Source: Gemmatimonadota bacterium (GTDB lineage: Bacteria > Gemmatimonadota > Gemmatimonadetes > Gemmatimonadales > Gemmatimonadaceae). Taken from it: a DNA stretch of 64,000 bases. The notes beneath the pieces were generated by a model. It searched no databases. It saw only the letters and a list, made by a program, of their open reading frames with translations, and was not told where the DNA came from. Both the position numbers and the translations under genes were made by a program. Shown piece after piece: positions 1 to 9,553 of this stretch (positions are counted from its first letter, which is position 1; each line of letters begins with the position of its first letter). The DNA lies in contig JAJPIM010000024.1 in the NCBI GenBank assembly GCA_021324775.1, positions 248,001-312,000 of the forward strand, given 5' to 3'.

Positions 1-189
1 CCGCTGACCACGGAGCGGCTGGTCGTCCTGACGGAGGACGCCACGGGGCGCATCGTGGTGGTCTCCGGGCCGCCCGGCACGCCCGCGTCGGCCAGCCAGC
101 GCATCTACGCACCGGCCCGGACCGAGGGAGGGTTCAGCGGGTTATTGAATCGGGTGAGCCTCCACCTCTCGATCGGGCAGGCATTCTAG
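1..189 (+). CDS. C-terminal end of an outer-membrane beta-barrel protein (TamA/BamA-like), 5' truncated
   Basis: Reading frame 1 is open from the window edge to a TAG at 187-189, giving 62 residues. The end (VSLHLSIGQAF) alternates polar and hydrophobic residues and finishes with phenylalanine, the usual C-terminal beta-signal of barrels inserted by the BAM complex. The stop is immediately followed by the tamB ATG with no gap, so the two genes are almost certainly co-transcribed. In diderm bacteria tamB commonly follows tamA, so a TamA/Omp85-family barrel is the likely identity. Only the last strands are visible, so BamA, TamA or an unrelated barrel cannot be separated from this sequence alone. 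Confidence 0.6.
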   Translation, partial: PLTTERLVVLTEDATGRIVVVSGPPGTPASASQRIYAPARTEGGFSGLLNRVSLHLSIGQAF

Positions 190-3100
190 ATGGCCACGAC
201 GCCGGGACGACGGTTGATTCGCCGGACCCTCGCGTGGGCCGGGATGATCGCGGGCGCGGTCGTAGTCATGGCCGCGGTCGCACTCTATGTCGCGGCCGAT
301 ACGCCGTGGGGCCACGAGCGCGTCCGCGGCTTGGCCGTCCATGTATTGAACGGCGCGACCCACGGTACGGTGAAGATCGGTGGCCTGCGCGGCGACCTTC
401 TGCACGGCGTCGTCCTGGCGGATGTCTCGATCACGGACAGCAGCGGCGCTCCATTCGTCAGCGTGCGACGCGCCGAGGTGCACTACTCCATCGCGGATCT
501 GCTGCACAAGCATCTCGATTTCCACGACGTCGTCCTGGATCATCCGGTCGTCGTACTGACGCAGAGCGCCGGCGGGGTCTGGAATTACGCGCGGGTGTTC
601 CCCCGCAGCGGAACGCCGTCCGACACCAGCCAGCGCGGGTTCGGCAGTTGGATCACGATGACCAACGTCCGCATGCTGGATGGTGATGTCACGGTGCGGA
701 TGCCCTGGCGTCCGGACAGCTCGCTCACCGGAGCCGCGCGCGACAGCGCGATCAGGGCGGCACTGGGCCCGAACGCCCGGATGATCGTGGCAGCGGGGCC
801 GGAAGGGTACGAGAAGACGATCGCCGCGCATGCCGTGACGGCGCGCGTCGATTCGCTCCGTCTCGCCGACCCGGATCACCCGGCGAAACGTGTGCAATTC
901 GCCTCGCTCAGCGCGGATCTCGCGCTCTTCCGCCCGCCGGACGCGATCGTTCGCGATCTCAGCGGCACGCTGTACCTCGACAATGACTCGCTCTGGATGC
1001 CGCACGCCACCATCCTCATGCCGGCGTCGCGGATCAGCGCCCGGGTCTCCTACGCGCTCGCCACCGGCGATCTGAACGTCCGGGCGCACGCCGGGCCGGT
1101 GTCAGTGGCAGACGCACGCTTTGCGGATCCCCTGCTTCCCGGCGATGGCTCGCTGACCGCGGATGTCACCGTGGCGTGGCACGGACGGTCGCAGCGATAC
1201 GACATCCGCAACCTCGCCGCGCGCCTGGAGACGGCGCGCGCGGCCGGGACGATCGGGGTCACGATTGGGGATTCGCTCGTCCTCCACGACACGGATGTCC
1301 GATTCTCCGGGGTCGATACCCGGCTGATCGAACGCCTGCAGCCCAACCTCAGATTGCCACGCCAGGGAATCGCGGCCGGCCACGCGATCGCCGCCGGTGG
1401 ACCCGGCGCCATGGTGATCGATGCCGACCTGGCGTTCGCCGACCGGACGGAGGGCGAGAGCCACGTCTCCGCGAGCGGAGAGATCGGGCTGGATCACGGC
1501 GGATACCGCGCCCGCCACCTCGTCGTCCATCTGGCCCCGCTCCAGGTGTCGCTCGGCCACATCGCGATGCCCTCGCTCCCCGTGGGCGGGATTGTGACGG
1601 GAACCGCGACGATCGATGGCTCTACGATGCAGAGCGTGACGGCCCACGCGGATCTCGAGCATCGGCACGGTGACGCGTATTCCCATCTGGTGGCGGATGG
1701 CGACGTCAGCTTCACGGGCGATTCCGCCCCGCCGGCCGGCGATGAGCCGCTGAGGCGCGTTGTCGATGGCCACACGCGCCGGAGCGATTCCTCGTCCGCG
1801 CGGTTTCGGCCCACCCGCCTCAACGTGTCGGCTGCGCTCACGCCGCTCGACCTTCGTACCGTCGGACGATTCCTTCCGAAAGCCCAGTTGTCAGGGGCGG
1901 CGGCCGGCACTGTGCGCATCGCCGGCCCAATGCGTGACCTCGAGGTGCGAGCGCAGCTCGCCGTGCCCGATGCCCCCGATTCCAGCGGTCTCGTCGTCAG
2001 CGGCCACCTCGATCTGGCGTCGCCCGTGCTCGGCTACGACCTGGCCGCCACTGCGCGGCTCCTCGATGCACACAGCGTCTCCACCGCTGCACCACACACG
2101 TCGGTGACCGCGACGGCCTCCGCACGCGGGCACGGCACATCCCCCGCGACGCTGCACGCCGACGTCGCCGCGGACGTCCGGGCGTCCGTGTTCGACAGCG
2201 TGGACGTGGACAGCGCTCACGTCCGGGCGACCGCCGATTCGGGACGGCTGCATATCGAAGCGGTGCACGTTCAGGCGCTCGCGACGAACCTCGACGTCCA
2301 AGGGTCGTTCGGGTTGACGACGCAACAGAGCGGGTCGCTCACATACCGAGCCGAAGCCCGCTCGCTCGCGGCATTCGAGCGTTTCCTCCCACGCGACACC
2401 GGCGAGGTCGCACCGCGGCCGGGCGTCATCGCGGAGGCGGTCGCCCGCGCCCGTGCCGATTCCGCGCGCGAAGCCGACACCGCCGAGATTCAGCGCGCCA
2501 TCGCGGGAACGACGCCGCCGCCGCTGTCTGTGGACACACCCCGGGCGGTGCGCCGCGATTCCCTCGGTGGCTGGGCGGTGGCCACCGGCACGGTCACCGG
2601 GAATGTCAAGCGCTTCGATGTGACGGGCGATCTCGCGGCGGATTCGCTGGTCGCGGAAGGCAACACGGCGCGGCGCGTCACCGCGAGCTATCACTGGTCG
2701 GGGGCCCCCAGCCTCGACTCGGCCACCGCCGTGACGGTGCATCTCGATTCGGCATTGCTGGCCGGATTCGCCGTGAGTGGTCTCGACGCCCAGGCCGGCT
2801 ATCAACGGCCCAATGGCACGGTGCGCCTCGGTATACGCGAGACGCCGACACGTGATTTCGCCGCCGCCGCCCGCTTTCGGTACACGCCACCCGAAACCGA
2901 AATCCTCTACGATTCGCTCAACCTGCGCATCGACTCCACGTTCTGGCGCGCCACGCATCCCGCGTCGATCGCCTGGGGCACCGCGGGAATCCGGATCCGG
3001 AACGTCGAGTTGGATGCAGGCCGGATTGGCCGGATCACGGCCGATGGCCTCCTCGCGACTCGTCCCGGTTCGGAGGGCGGGCTGCACGCCGTCGTCCAGA

Positions 3101-4899
3101 ATGTCGAGTTGGCCGATCTGGCGGCGCTTGCGCAGCAGGATCTCCCCGTCACGGGGATGCTGTCACTGAAAGCCGACATGGTCGGCGATACCCGCCACCC
3201 CCAGGTCCGCGGCACGCTGTCGGTGTCCAGCGCCACGATCCGCGAGCGGCCGTTACCCAGTCTCTTTCTCAGCTACCAGTACGACACGACGCTGCTGCAG
3301 GCTCGCGCGGAGCTGGCGCCCAAAGGCGCGCCGTCGGCGCCCTTCGCGGTCGCCGATGTGGCGGTCCCGATCGACCTCGGCCTGGGCGTGAGCGGGTCGC
3401 GATTCCCCGACCGTCCACTGCGCGGCGACATGCACCTCGACAGCCTGCCGCTCGATCTCGTCCCGCAGTTCACGAACGCCGTTCGCGATGTGGGCGGCCG
3501 CGTCACGGGACTGGTGACCGTCGGGGGCACAGTCGCCAAGCCGGAACCACAGGGCACGCTCGCACTCGACCGCGGATCGGCGACTATCGTGGCGTCGGGA
3601 ACGCTCCTGCGCGACATGTCCGCCCGCATGCGAATGACGCGGGACTCGGTGACCATCGATTCGCTCGTGGCGACCACGCCGTCCACCAAGGGGAGTCTGC
3701 GGCTCGTTGGCTCGCTCGACCTGACGGATCGCGCGGTCCCCGTAGTCGACATCACGGCCACGGCGCGCGACGCGCGCGTCCTCAGCACTCGCGAGCGCGG
3801 CCGCATCGATCTCGACGCCAATCTGTCCGTGGCCGGGCCAACGACGGCCCCGTACATCTCCGGCTCCACGACGATCCGCAACGCCGTGATCTACATCCCG
3901 GAACCGAATGGCAAGCATCTCGTCGATGTCGGCGACGCCACGGTGTACTACATCGCCGACACGTCGAAGGCGGATGTCCGGAAACTGATCCCGGCCAAGA
4001 ACGTTCTGCTCGCCACTGCCCGGATGGATGTCGATGTGCGCGTGAATCAGGACACGTGGGTCCGGAATAAGGACGCCAATGTCGAGGCCTACACGCCACG
4101 GCCGATCACCGTGCATATCGACCGCGACAAACAGGCGATCGTCGTGGACGGGACGGTGTCGACGGACCGGGGCGAGTACGCGGTGCTGGGCAAGCGCTTC
4201 ACGATCAACAAGGGCGAGGCGGTGTTCATCGGAACCCCGGAGCTCAATCCCACGCTCCAGGCCCAGGGCGAATACGACGTACCAGTCCCCGGGCGTGAGG
4301 CGATCGCCATCCAGATCAACATCGGAGGCACCCTCGACTCACTCCGGCTGACGCTCGCCAGCGACGCCCAGCCGCCGATCTCGCAGAGCGACCTGCTCAG
4401 CTACCTGGCGTTCAGCGTCCCCACGAGCGGGCTCACCCAGCAGGGCCAGAGTTCCAGCTCGAGCCTCTCAGGCGTGCAGGGCAGCGGCGGAGTCGTGGGC
4501 GCTGCCGGAAGTTTCGTGCAAAACCAGCTCGCCGGCGAGGCAATGGGCGTCCTGACCGATCAGGTCAAAGGGGACCTGGCGCGCGCGCTTGGCGCCGACG
4601 TGCTCGACATCAGCACGAGCAACAATTACACGGACGTCGCGCAGACCCGGAGTGGAGCGGCGTTCTTTCAGAACACGCAGGTGGAGTTCGGCAAGTACTT
4701 CACGCCGCGCACCTTCGTTGCGATTCAGGGAAGCGTCGCACCGGGCGCGGTCGTGATCCATCAGTTCGCTTCCCATCTCAACGTCCAGCTCAGCGGACAG
4801 CCGCTCTATCTCCTCGGACAACCCACGCTGTCCACCAACCCGAGCACGCCGCTGACGGGCGTCTTCGGGGTCACGCTCACCCGGACGTGGAGGTTCTAG
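190..4899 (+). CDS. tamB: TamB-family translocation/assembly module protein
   Basis: 1569 residues. A single N-terminal membrane anchor (about residues 14-36) is followed by a very long periplasmic region of beta-rich repeats (AsmA/TamB-like) rich in Asp, Ser, Thr and Val. The last 350 or so residues match the TamB (DUF490) domain in style: an IYIPEPNG-like segment, a DRGEYAVLGKRF segment, a PISQSDLLSYL motif and a terminal aromatic residue (TRTWRF). TamB bridges the inner membrane to an Omp85 barrel and is implicated in barrel assembly and in phospholipid transport to the outer membrane. It starts directly at the stop of the upstream barrel gene, which fits a tamA-tamB pair. Length is in the normal range for large TamB proteins. 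The gene is convergent with the ergothioneine operon, 36 bp away. Confidence 0.9.
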   Translation: MATTPGRRLIRRTLAWAGMIAGAVVVMAAVALYVAADTPWGHERVRGLAVHVLNGATHGTVKIGGLRGDLLHGVVLADVSITDSSGAPFVSVRRAEVHYSIADLLHKHLDFHDVVLDHPVVVLTQSAGGVWNYARVFPRSGTPSDTSQRGFGSWITMTNVRMLDGDVTVRMPWRPDSSLTGAARDSAIRAALGPNARMIVAAGPEGYEKTIAAHAVTARVDSLRLADPDHPAKRVQFASLSADLALFRPPDAIVRDLSGTLYLDNDSLWMPHATILMPASRISARVSYALATGDLNVRAHAGPVSVADARFADPLLPGDGSLTADVTVAWHGRSQRYDIRNLAARLETARAAGTIGVTIGDSLVLHDTDVRFSGVDTRLIERLQPNLRLPRQGIAAGHAIAAGGPGAMVIDADLAFADRTEGESHVSASGEIGLDHGGYRARHLVVHLAPLQVSLGHIAMPSLPVGGIVTGTATIDGSTMQSVTAHADLEHRHGDAYSHLVADGDVSFTGDSAPPAGDEPLRRVVDGHTRRSDSSSARFRPTRLNVSAALTPLDLRTVGRFLPKAQLSGAAAGTVRIAGPMRDLEVRAQLAVPDAPDSSGLVVSGHLDLASPVLGYDLAATARLLDAHSVSTAAPHTSVTATASARGHGTSPATLHADVAADVRASVFDSVDVDSAHVRATADSGRLHIEAVHVQALATNLDVQGSFGLTTQQSGSLTYRAEARSLAAFERFLPRDTGEVAPRPGVIAEAVARARADSAREADTAEIQRAIAGTTPPPLSVDTPRAVRRDSLGGWAVATGTVTGNVKRFDVTGDLAADSLVAEGNTARRVTASYHWSGAPSLDSATAVTVHLDSALLAGFAVSGLDAQAGYQRPNGTVRLGIRETPTRDFAAAARFRYTPPETEILYDSLNLRIDSTFWRATHPASIAWGTAGIRIRNVELDAGRIGRITADGLLATRPGSEGGLHAVVQNVELADLAALAQQDLPVTGMLSLKADMVGDTRHPQVRGTLSVSSATIRERPLPSLFLSYQYDTTLLQARAELAPKGAPSAPFAVADVAVPIDLGLGVSGSRFPDRPLRGDMHLDSLPLDLVPQFTNAVRDVGGRVTGLVTVGGTVAKPEPQGTLALDRGSATIVASGTLLRDMSARMRMTRDSVTIDSLVATTPSTKGSLRLVGSLDLTDRAVPVVDITATARDARVLSTRERGRIDLDANLSVAGPTTAPYISGSTTIRNAVIYIPEPNGKHLVDVGDATVYYIADTSKADVRKLIPAKNVLLATARMDVDVRVNQDTWVRNKDANVEAYTPRPITVHIDRDKQAIVVDGTVSTDRGEYAVLGKRFTINKGEAVFIGTPELNPTLQAQGEYDVPVPGREAIAIQINIGGTLDSLRLTLASDAQPPISQSDLLSYLAFSVPTSGLTQQGQSSSSSLSGVQGSGGVVGAAGSFVQNQLAGEAMGVLTDQVKGDLARALGADVLDISTSNNYTDVAQTRSGAAFFQNTQVEFGKYFTPRTFVAIQGSVAPGAVVIHQFASHLNVQLSGQPLYLLGQPTLSTNPSTPLTGVFGVTLTRTWRF

Positions 4900-4935
4900 C
4901 CGCGGCGCTGCCCGCGCTCAGCACTCGTCGCAATC

Positions 4936-6510
4936 TCATGCGGCGTTCCACCGCCTCGCCGCGAGACGCTGCCCCGCGCCGAGCAGGGCGTCCACCGCCA
5001 GCGCGAGTAACGCCGCCGGGATCGCGCCCGAGAGAATCATGCGCGTGTCCGACAACGCGAGCCCCGTCACGATCGGATCGCCGAGGCCACCGGCGCCGAT
5101 GAAGGCGGCCAGCGTCGCCGTCCCGACATCGATCACGGCCGCCGTGCGCACGCCCGCCATGATGATTGGCATCGCAAGCGGCAGCCGGATGTAGGCCATC
5201 ACCTGCGCGTTCGTCATGCCGAGGGCTTCGCCCGCGTCCACGGTGCCGGCTTCCGTGCCCCGGACGCCCTCGTAGGTATTCCGGAGGATCGGATACAGCG
5301 AATAGAGGAATAGCGCCACGAGCGCCGGCACGACGCCGATCCCGAGCAGCGGGATCATGAACGCCAGCAGCGCGATGCCGGGTACGGTCTGGATCGCACC
5401 GATCACGCGAATCACGATGTCGGCGGATCGCGGAATGGCGAGAAGACCAACCCCGAGCGGGACCGCGATCAGAATGGCGGCGGCCAGTGAGATCCCGACG
5501 AGCAGGAGATGCCGCGCGGTCATGGCGGCCAGCGGGCCTCGTTGCGATCGCACGTAGGCGCCGAGTGGTTCGCGCCCTCCCGCGCCGCCGGCCTGCGGTT
5601 CCGCCCGGTCCGCCGTGGCGGGAGCCGCGCCGGGCGTCAATCCGAGCGCGCGCAGGGCGTCCGCGGCGATGATCGCGACCGGCACGCCATCGACCTCCAG
5701 CCGGCGATTCAGCGCTCGCATCTCCGGCACGCCGATACGATCGCTCAGCTCCGTGAGCACGGCGATCGCGGCCGGGTTGTCGCGCTGCAGGGCCGCACTC
5801 ACGACGGCCGCCGCTTCGTACGGAGGATAGAAGTGCCGGTCGTCACGCAGGACGACCAGATCGTAGCGCGCGATCAGCCCGTCGGTCGAAAACCCGTCGA
5901 TCACGTCGACGCGCCCCGCAGCGAGCGCGGCGTACTTCACGGCGGGCAGCAGGGCGCGGACCTCTCGCAGATGTACGCCATAGACGCGGACTAGGCCGGG
6001 CAATCCATCCGGACGCCCAATGAAATCCGCGGTGAAGCCGCCCCGGAGTCCGCTGCCCGACCGGCCCAGATCGGTCAATGTCTCGAGGTGCAGCGAATCC
6101 GCGGTTGTGCGGCGTACCGCGATCGCGTAGGTGTTCTCGAATCCCAGCGGCGGCAGCCACCGTACGCCATCCCGCGCGGCGGATACCGCGGCCACGTGCG
6201 CGAAGACAGTCCGCGCGTCGGGCTCGGGTGGCAGGCCGAGAATCGCGATCAGGCCCGTGCCGGTATACTCCGGATATACGTCGATCGCGCCGCTCCGCAG
6301 CGCACCGTATGCGATCTGCGTCGCACCCAGCCCGAGCCGGCGATCGGCCCGGATGCCGTGCGCTTCCAGCAGTTGCGAGAACATCTCGGCCAGGATGTAG
6401 GACTCGCCGAACGGCTTGGACGCGACGACGACGGGGCGCCCCGCATCCGGCTCGTGCGGCCGGACCGGACCGACGCCGAGGACGATGAGCGCCGGAAGCC
6501 ATCGGAGCAT
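4936..6510 (-). CDS. ABC transporter fused substrate-binding protein and permease (choline/betaine/ergothioneine class, EgtU-like)
   Basis: 524 residues with two domains. Residues about 25-290 form an OpuAC/quaternary-amine-type binding domain (YPEYTGT motif near 79-84), after a short hydrophobic N-terminus that may be a signal or anchor. After a Gly/Ala-rich linker (about 291-320) residues 330-515 form an OpuB-type permease with several membrane helices, the cytoplasmic EAA loop (EALG at 428-431) and an IGAGGLGDPI segment. The gene begins directly after the ATPase stop and is last in the egtB-egtD-egtA-ATPase-permease operon. Proteins of this family import glycine betaine, choline or carnitine, and one branch (EgtU) imports ergothioneine. 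The operon makes ergothioneine the best guess (inference). The binding domain comes first here, whereas in characterised EgtU the permease comes first. Confidence 0.85.
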   Translation of the reverse strand: MLRWLPALIVLGVGPVRPHEPDAGRPVVVASKPFGESYILAEMFSQLLEAHGIRADRRLGLGATQIAYGALRSGAIDVYPEYTGTGLIAILGLPPEPDARTVFAHVAAVSAARDGVRWLPPLGFENTYAIAVRRTTADSLHLETLTDLGRSGSGLRGGFTADFIGRPDGLPGLVRVYGVHLREVRALLPAVKYAALAAGRVDVIDGFSTDGLIARYDLVVLRDDRHFYPPYEAAAVVSAALQRDNPAAIAVLTELSDRIGVPEMRALNRRLEVDGVPVAIIAADALRALGLTPGAAPATADRAEPQAGGAGGREPLGAYVRSQRGPLAAMTARHLLLVGISLAAAILIAVPLGVGLLAIPRSADIVIRVIGAIQTVPGIALLAFMIPLLGIGVVPALVALFLYSLYPILRNTYEGVRGTEAGTVDAGEALGMTNAQVMAYIRLPLAMPIIMAGVRTAAVIDVGTATLAAFIGAGGLGDPIVTGLALSDTRMILSGAIPAALLALAVDALLGAGQRLAARRWNAA

Positions 6511-7308
6511 CTACTGGATCCCCGCCCGCGCGAGCAACTCGGCGACATAGGGTGTCGCGGGTGCCGTGTGGAGTGTCCCGGGCGGTGCGACCTGTTCGAT
6601 TCGGCCATGACGCAGCACGGCAACACGATCGGCGAGGATACTCGCCTCGCGCAGGTCGTGCGTCACGAGGATCGCGGTCACTCGCAGGCTGCGGCGCAAT
6701 GCCCGGAAGGACTCCCGGAGGTCCGCGCGCGTGATCGCGTCCAGCGCTCCGAACGGCTCGTCGAGTAGGAGCACGCCGGGGCGTGCCGCGAGCGCTCGCG
6801 CAATCGCGACACGCTGTCGCTGCCCGCCCGAGAGCTGATGCGGCCACCGGCCGCCGAACATCGCGGGATCGAGCCCGACCAGTTGAAGAGCTGCGCCGGC
6901 CCGCGCCGGCGCGTCCGCGTTTCCCAGTAACCATGGCACGAGCGCGGCGTTCCGCCACACACGCCAATGCGGGAATAGGCCGCCGTCCTGCGGCACGTAG
7001 CCGATCCGCCGCCGGAGCACCACCGGATCGAGCGCCGTTGTGGGCGTTCCATCGACGGATATCGTTCCGCCGTCCGGCGTGACCATGCCGTTGAAGGAAC
7101 GGAGCAACGTCGTCTTGCCCGACCCGCTCTCCCCGATCAGCGCGAGACACTCTCCCGGAGAGATCTCCAGGGTGACCTCGTCGAGGGCGACGACCGGCCC
7201 GTATCGCTTCGAAACGCCGGCCGCACGAAGTGCGGCGGCCGCTTCAGCCGAACGTTGCGGCGTGCGGTCCGCCCGCGAATCGCTCCGGTTTGCCCACCAC
7301 CGCCGCAT
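6511..7308 (-). CDS. ABC transporter ATP-binding protein (OpuBA/EgtV-like)
   Basis: 265 residues from the ATG at 7308. Walker A is GESGSGKT (about 59-66), followed by a Q-loop region, the signature LSGGQRQRVAIARALA and Walker B VLLLDEPFGALD. This is the osmoprotectant/ergothioneine-importer ATPase type. The frame stays open much further upstream, but that part lies over egtA in another frame and does not look like protein. ATG 7308 is the first good start close to the ATPase core and overlaps the end of egtA by 65 bp. No GTG or TTG in frame lies closer to the domain, so the true start is uncertain. The stop abuts the start of the fused binding-protein/permease, so the two form one importer. 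Confidence 0.9.
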   Translation of the reverse strand: MRRWWANRSDSRADRTPQRSAEAAAALRAAGVSKRYGPVVALDEVTLEISPGECLALIGESGSGKTTLLRSFNGMVTPDGGTISVDGTPTTALDPVVLRRRIGYVPQDGGLFPHWRVWRNAALVPWLLGNADAPARAGAALQLVGLDPAMFGGRWPHQLSGGQRQRVAIARALAARPGVLLLDEPFGALDAITRADLRESFRALRRSLRVTAILVTHDLREASILADRVAVLRHGRIEQVAPPGTLHTAPATPYVAELLARAGIQ

Positions 7309-8575
7309 CCGGAATCCCGAGATCGTCGGCCGGAGAACGATCGCGCTCGAGATAGCGGGCGGCGAAATCCCGCGCGGCGTCGAGATCGGCTCCTGCAACC
7401 ACCGCATCGCCCAGCCGCGCCGACCCGTGCATCGCGATGGCGTACAGATCGCGCGCGACCCGGGCGATCGCCGGATCGCGCAACCCTTCGTGACCGGCGC
7501 GACCAAGCAGATCGGGGTCGGCGGGTCCCAGCAGCTCCGCCGCGAATCGGCGCGACTGCGCATCGAACGCGATCCCCGCGGTCAGCACGAGGGGCGCCAC
7601 GAACGATTCGGGCGGCACCATGTCGGCGGAACGCAGCTCGAACGTGGCGGCGTCGGCGCTCCGGCGCGGCCGCACTTCAGGGAACAGCGTCGTCAGATGC
7701 GGGCCCCAATCGGCCAGCGTCGCATCGCCCGACGCCAGGAGGTCCATGAAGGGCCGATAGCGCCCGTCGGCGCTCCGCCTGAGGATCGCGGGCGCGACCA
7801 GCGCGAATGCGGTATAGCCCGCAGCCGGGGCAGCCGTCGCTGCCGCCGGGAGGCCGGTCCGGGCCGGGTCCAGTGCCCGCCACGTCTGCGCTCGCGCGCT
7901 CTGGTCGCCGGTCGATGCGCCGGCGTAACGGCTGGAGTTGGCGAAGATCGCGGTCACATACGGCGCGGCCGCGCTCAGCACCTGCCACAGCCCGACAGGA
8001 TCGTCGCCGGCATCGACCGTGATCTGAAACGCCGCGGTCTGCCGCATCATCCTCGGCCCCGCCGGCCCGCACGCCGCCAGGTACGCGTCCATCGCCGTGT
8101 ACCGGTCGCCGTGGAGCTGCAGCGGCACACGATCGATCCCGTTGAATGGGTCCAACCCGACTGTCAGGAGGCCGATCCCGAACGCCGACGCCTCGTCGCG
8201 AAGCTTACGCGTCGTCTCCCGCAGCGCCGCGACCAGTGCGGTCACCGACGCGTTCGGCGGAGAGCTGTACTCGATCTGCCCGCCCGGCTCGTAGCTCAGG
8301 ACGCCGCCGTCCGGCGTCGTGAATACCGGTGCACCCGACGCCGACGGATCCTCGCGCCAACCCTCCCGGTACGCGAGCCGCCGGAGAACCGGCAGTGTCG
8401 CCGTGGCCATACCCGGCGTCGGCACGATCGGACACCGGCGATGCGTATCGCTGTCGACCGGGATGAACTCGATTTCCGCACCGATCCGGGGACGCCAGCC
8501 GTTCCCCGCGGGACGAGGTGTAAAGGCGTCCCGCCGCAGTTGCTCCGCCAGCCGCGCCACCGGCAGGATGCTCAT
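7244..8575 (-). CDS. egtA: Glutamate-cysteine ligase, EgtA type
   Basis: 443 residues. The protein has the GCS2 (plant-type glutamate-cysteine ligase) signatures GAEIEF (32-37) and YEPGGQIEYSS, plus later FELRSADMVPP and a Met/Gln-rich MMRQTAAFQ segment. It joins L-glutamate gamma-carboxylate to L-cysteine using ATP. In the ergothioneine pathway gamma-glutamylcysteine is the thiol donor used by EgtB. The start is 3 nt after the egtD stop, so the genes are translated as one operon. No glutathione synthetase lies nearby, which together with egtB and egtD favours EgtA over a glutathione role. Confidence 0.88.
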   Translation of the reverse strand: MSILPVARLAEQLRRDAFTPRPAGNGWRPRIGAEIEFIPVDSDTHRRCPIVPTPGMATATLPVLRRLAYREGWREDPSASGAPVFTTPDGGVLSYEPGGQIEYSSPPNASVTALVAALRETTRKLRDEASAFGIGLLTVGLDPFNGIDRVPLQLHGDRYTAMDAYLAACGPAGPRMMRQTAAFQITVDAGDDPVGLWQVLSAAAPYVTAIFANSSRYAGASTGDQSARAQTWRALDPARTGLPAAATAAPAAGYTAFALVAPAILRRSADGRYRPFMDLLASGDATLADWGPHLTTLFPEVRPRRSADAATFELRSADMVPPESFVAPLVLTAGIAFDAQSRRFAAELLGPADPDLLGRAGHEGLRDPAIARVARDLYAIAMHGSARLGDAVVAGADLDAARDFAARYLERDRSPADDLGIPDAAVVGKPERFAGGPHAATFG

Positions 8576-8578
8576 CGG

Positions 8579-9553
8579 CTAGGCTGACGGAGCCGCGAGC
8601 AGCAGGGCGTAGCCACCCGCATCGTCCGTCTCCCACGTCACCGGGCGAAGCCCCGCCGCGGCAAGGATCCGGGTCAGCCGGGTGGGCGTGTACTTGTTGC
8701 TGATCTCGGTGCGAATGGAGTCGCCGGCCGGTACCATGAGCCGCCCCACACCCGGAATCGTGACCAGCTGATCTTCGAGCGCCACGAGATGCATCTCGAT
8801 CCGTCCTGCCCGCTCGCTGAAGAACGCGCGATGCGCGAACGCGGTGGAATCGAAATTGGCACCCAGCTCGTGGTTGAGGACGCGCAGCATGTTGCGGTTG
8901 AACTCCGCCGTCACGCCCCGCGTGTCGTTGTACGCGGCCTCGATCACGGCGACGTCTTTGAGCAGGTCGGCGCCGAGCAGGAGCCGGTCTCCCCTGGCCA
9001 TGCCCCGCCGCAGTTGCGCGAGCAGCTCCGTAGCCTCGCTGTCCTCGAGGTTGCCGATCGTGCTCCCCAGAAACGCGTAGAGAATCGGCCGCGGGAGCCC
9101 GTGAGGCAACCTTAGTCCAGCGGCAAAATCAGCGACGACCGGCTCGACGCGCAGGCCGGGGTACTCGCGCCGGAGATTCTCCGCGGTCTCGTCCAGGAAC
9201 GCCGCGCTGACGTCCACGGGGACGTACACGACGTCGTCCCTCGCCGCCCGCATCGCATCGAGGATCGTCCGCGTCTTGTCGGCGTTCCCCGCACCCAACT
9301 CGACCAGTGCACCCGGCCGGAGGACGCCCATCCACTCCGGCATCCGCGTCGAGAGCAGCAGACGCTCCGTACGCGTGAGATAGTACTCGGGAAGCCGCGT
9401 GATCGCCTCGAACAACTGCGACCCGCGATGGTCATAGAAGTACTTCGGCGGAAGCTCGCGCTGCACGCCGGGTGCGCGATCGACCAGGCCCGCCTGTACG
9501 TCGGCGACCATCGCGGCGTCGCCACGCCGCGTGGCAACATTTTCGCTATGCAT
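8579..9553 (-). CDS. egtD: L-histidine N-alpha-methyltransferase
   Basis: 324 residues. The N-terminal PKYFYDHRGSQLFEAITRLPEYYLTRTE block and the SAM-binding VELGAGNADKT motif are diagnostic of EgtD (DUF2260/SAM-dependent methyltransferase). It trimethylates histidine to hercynine using three SAM, the first committed step to ergothioneine. The start overlaps the end of egtB by 8 bp and the stop is 3 nt before egtA. The full-length family size (about 320 residues) is present and I see no disruption. Confidence 0.95.
   Translation of the reverse strand: MHSENVATRRGDAAMVADVQAGLVDRAPGVQRELPPKYFYDHRGSQLFEAITRLPEYYLTRTERLLLSTRMPEWMGVLRPGALVELGAGNADKTRTILDAMRAARDDVVYVPVDVSAAFLDETAENLRREYPGLRVEPVVADFAAGLRLPHGLPRPILYAFLGSTIGNLEDSEATELLAQLRRGMARGDRLLLGADLLKDVAVIEAAYNDTRGVTAEFNRNMLRVLNHELGANFDSTAFAHRAFFSERAGRIEMHLVALEDQLVTIPGVGRLMVPAGDSIRTEISNKYTPTRLTRILAAAGLRPVTWETDDAGGYALLLAAPSA

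Noticed and set aside
7040-8587. A 515-codon open frame on the + strand across egtA
   Set aside because: Composition is arginine-rich and lacks domains; egtA on the other strand has full family motifs.
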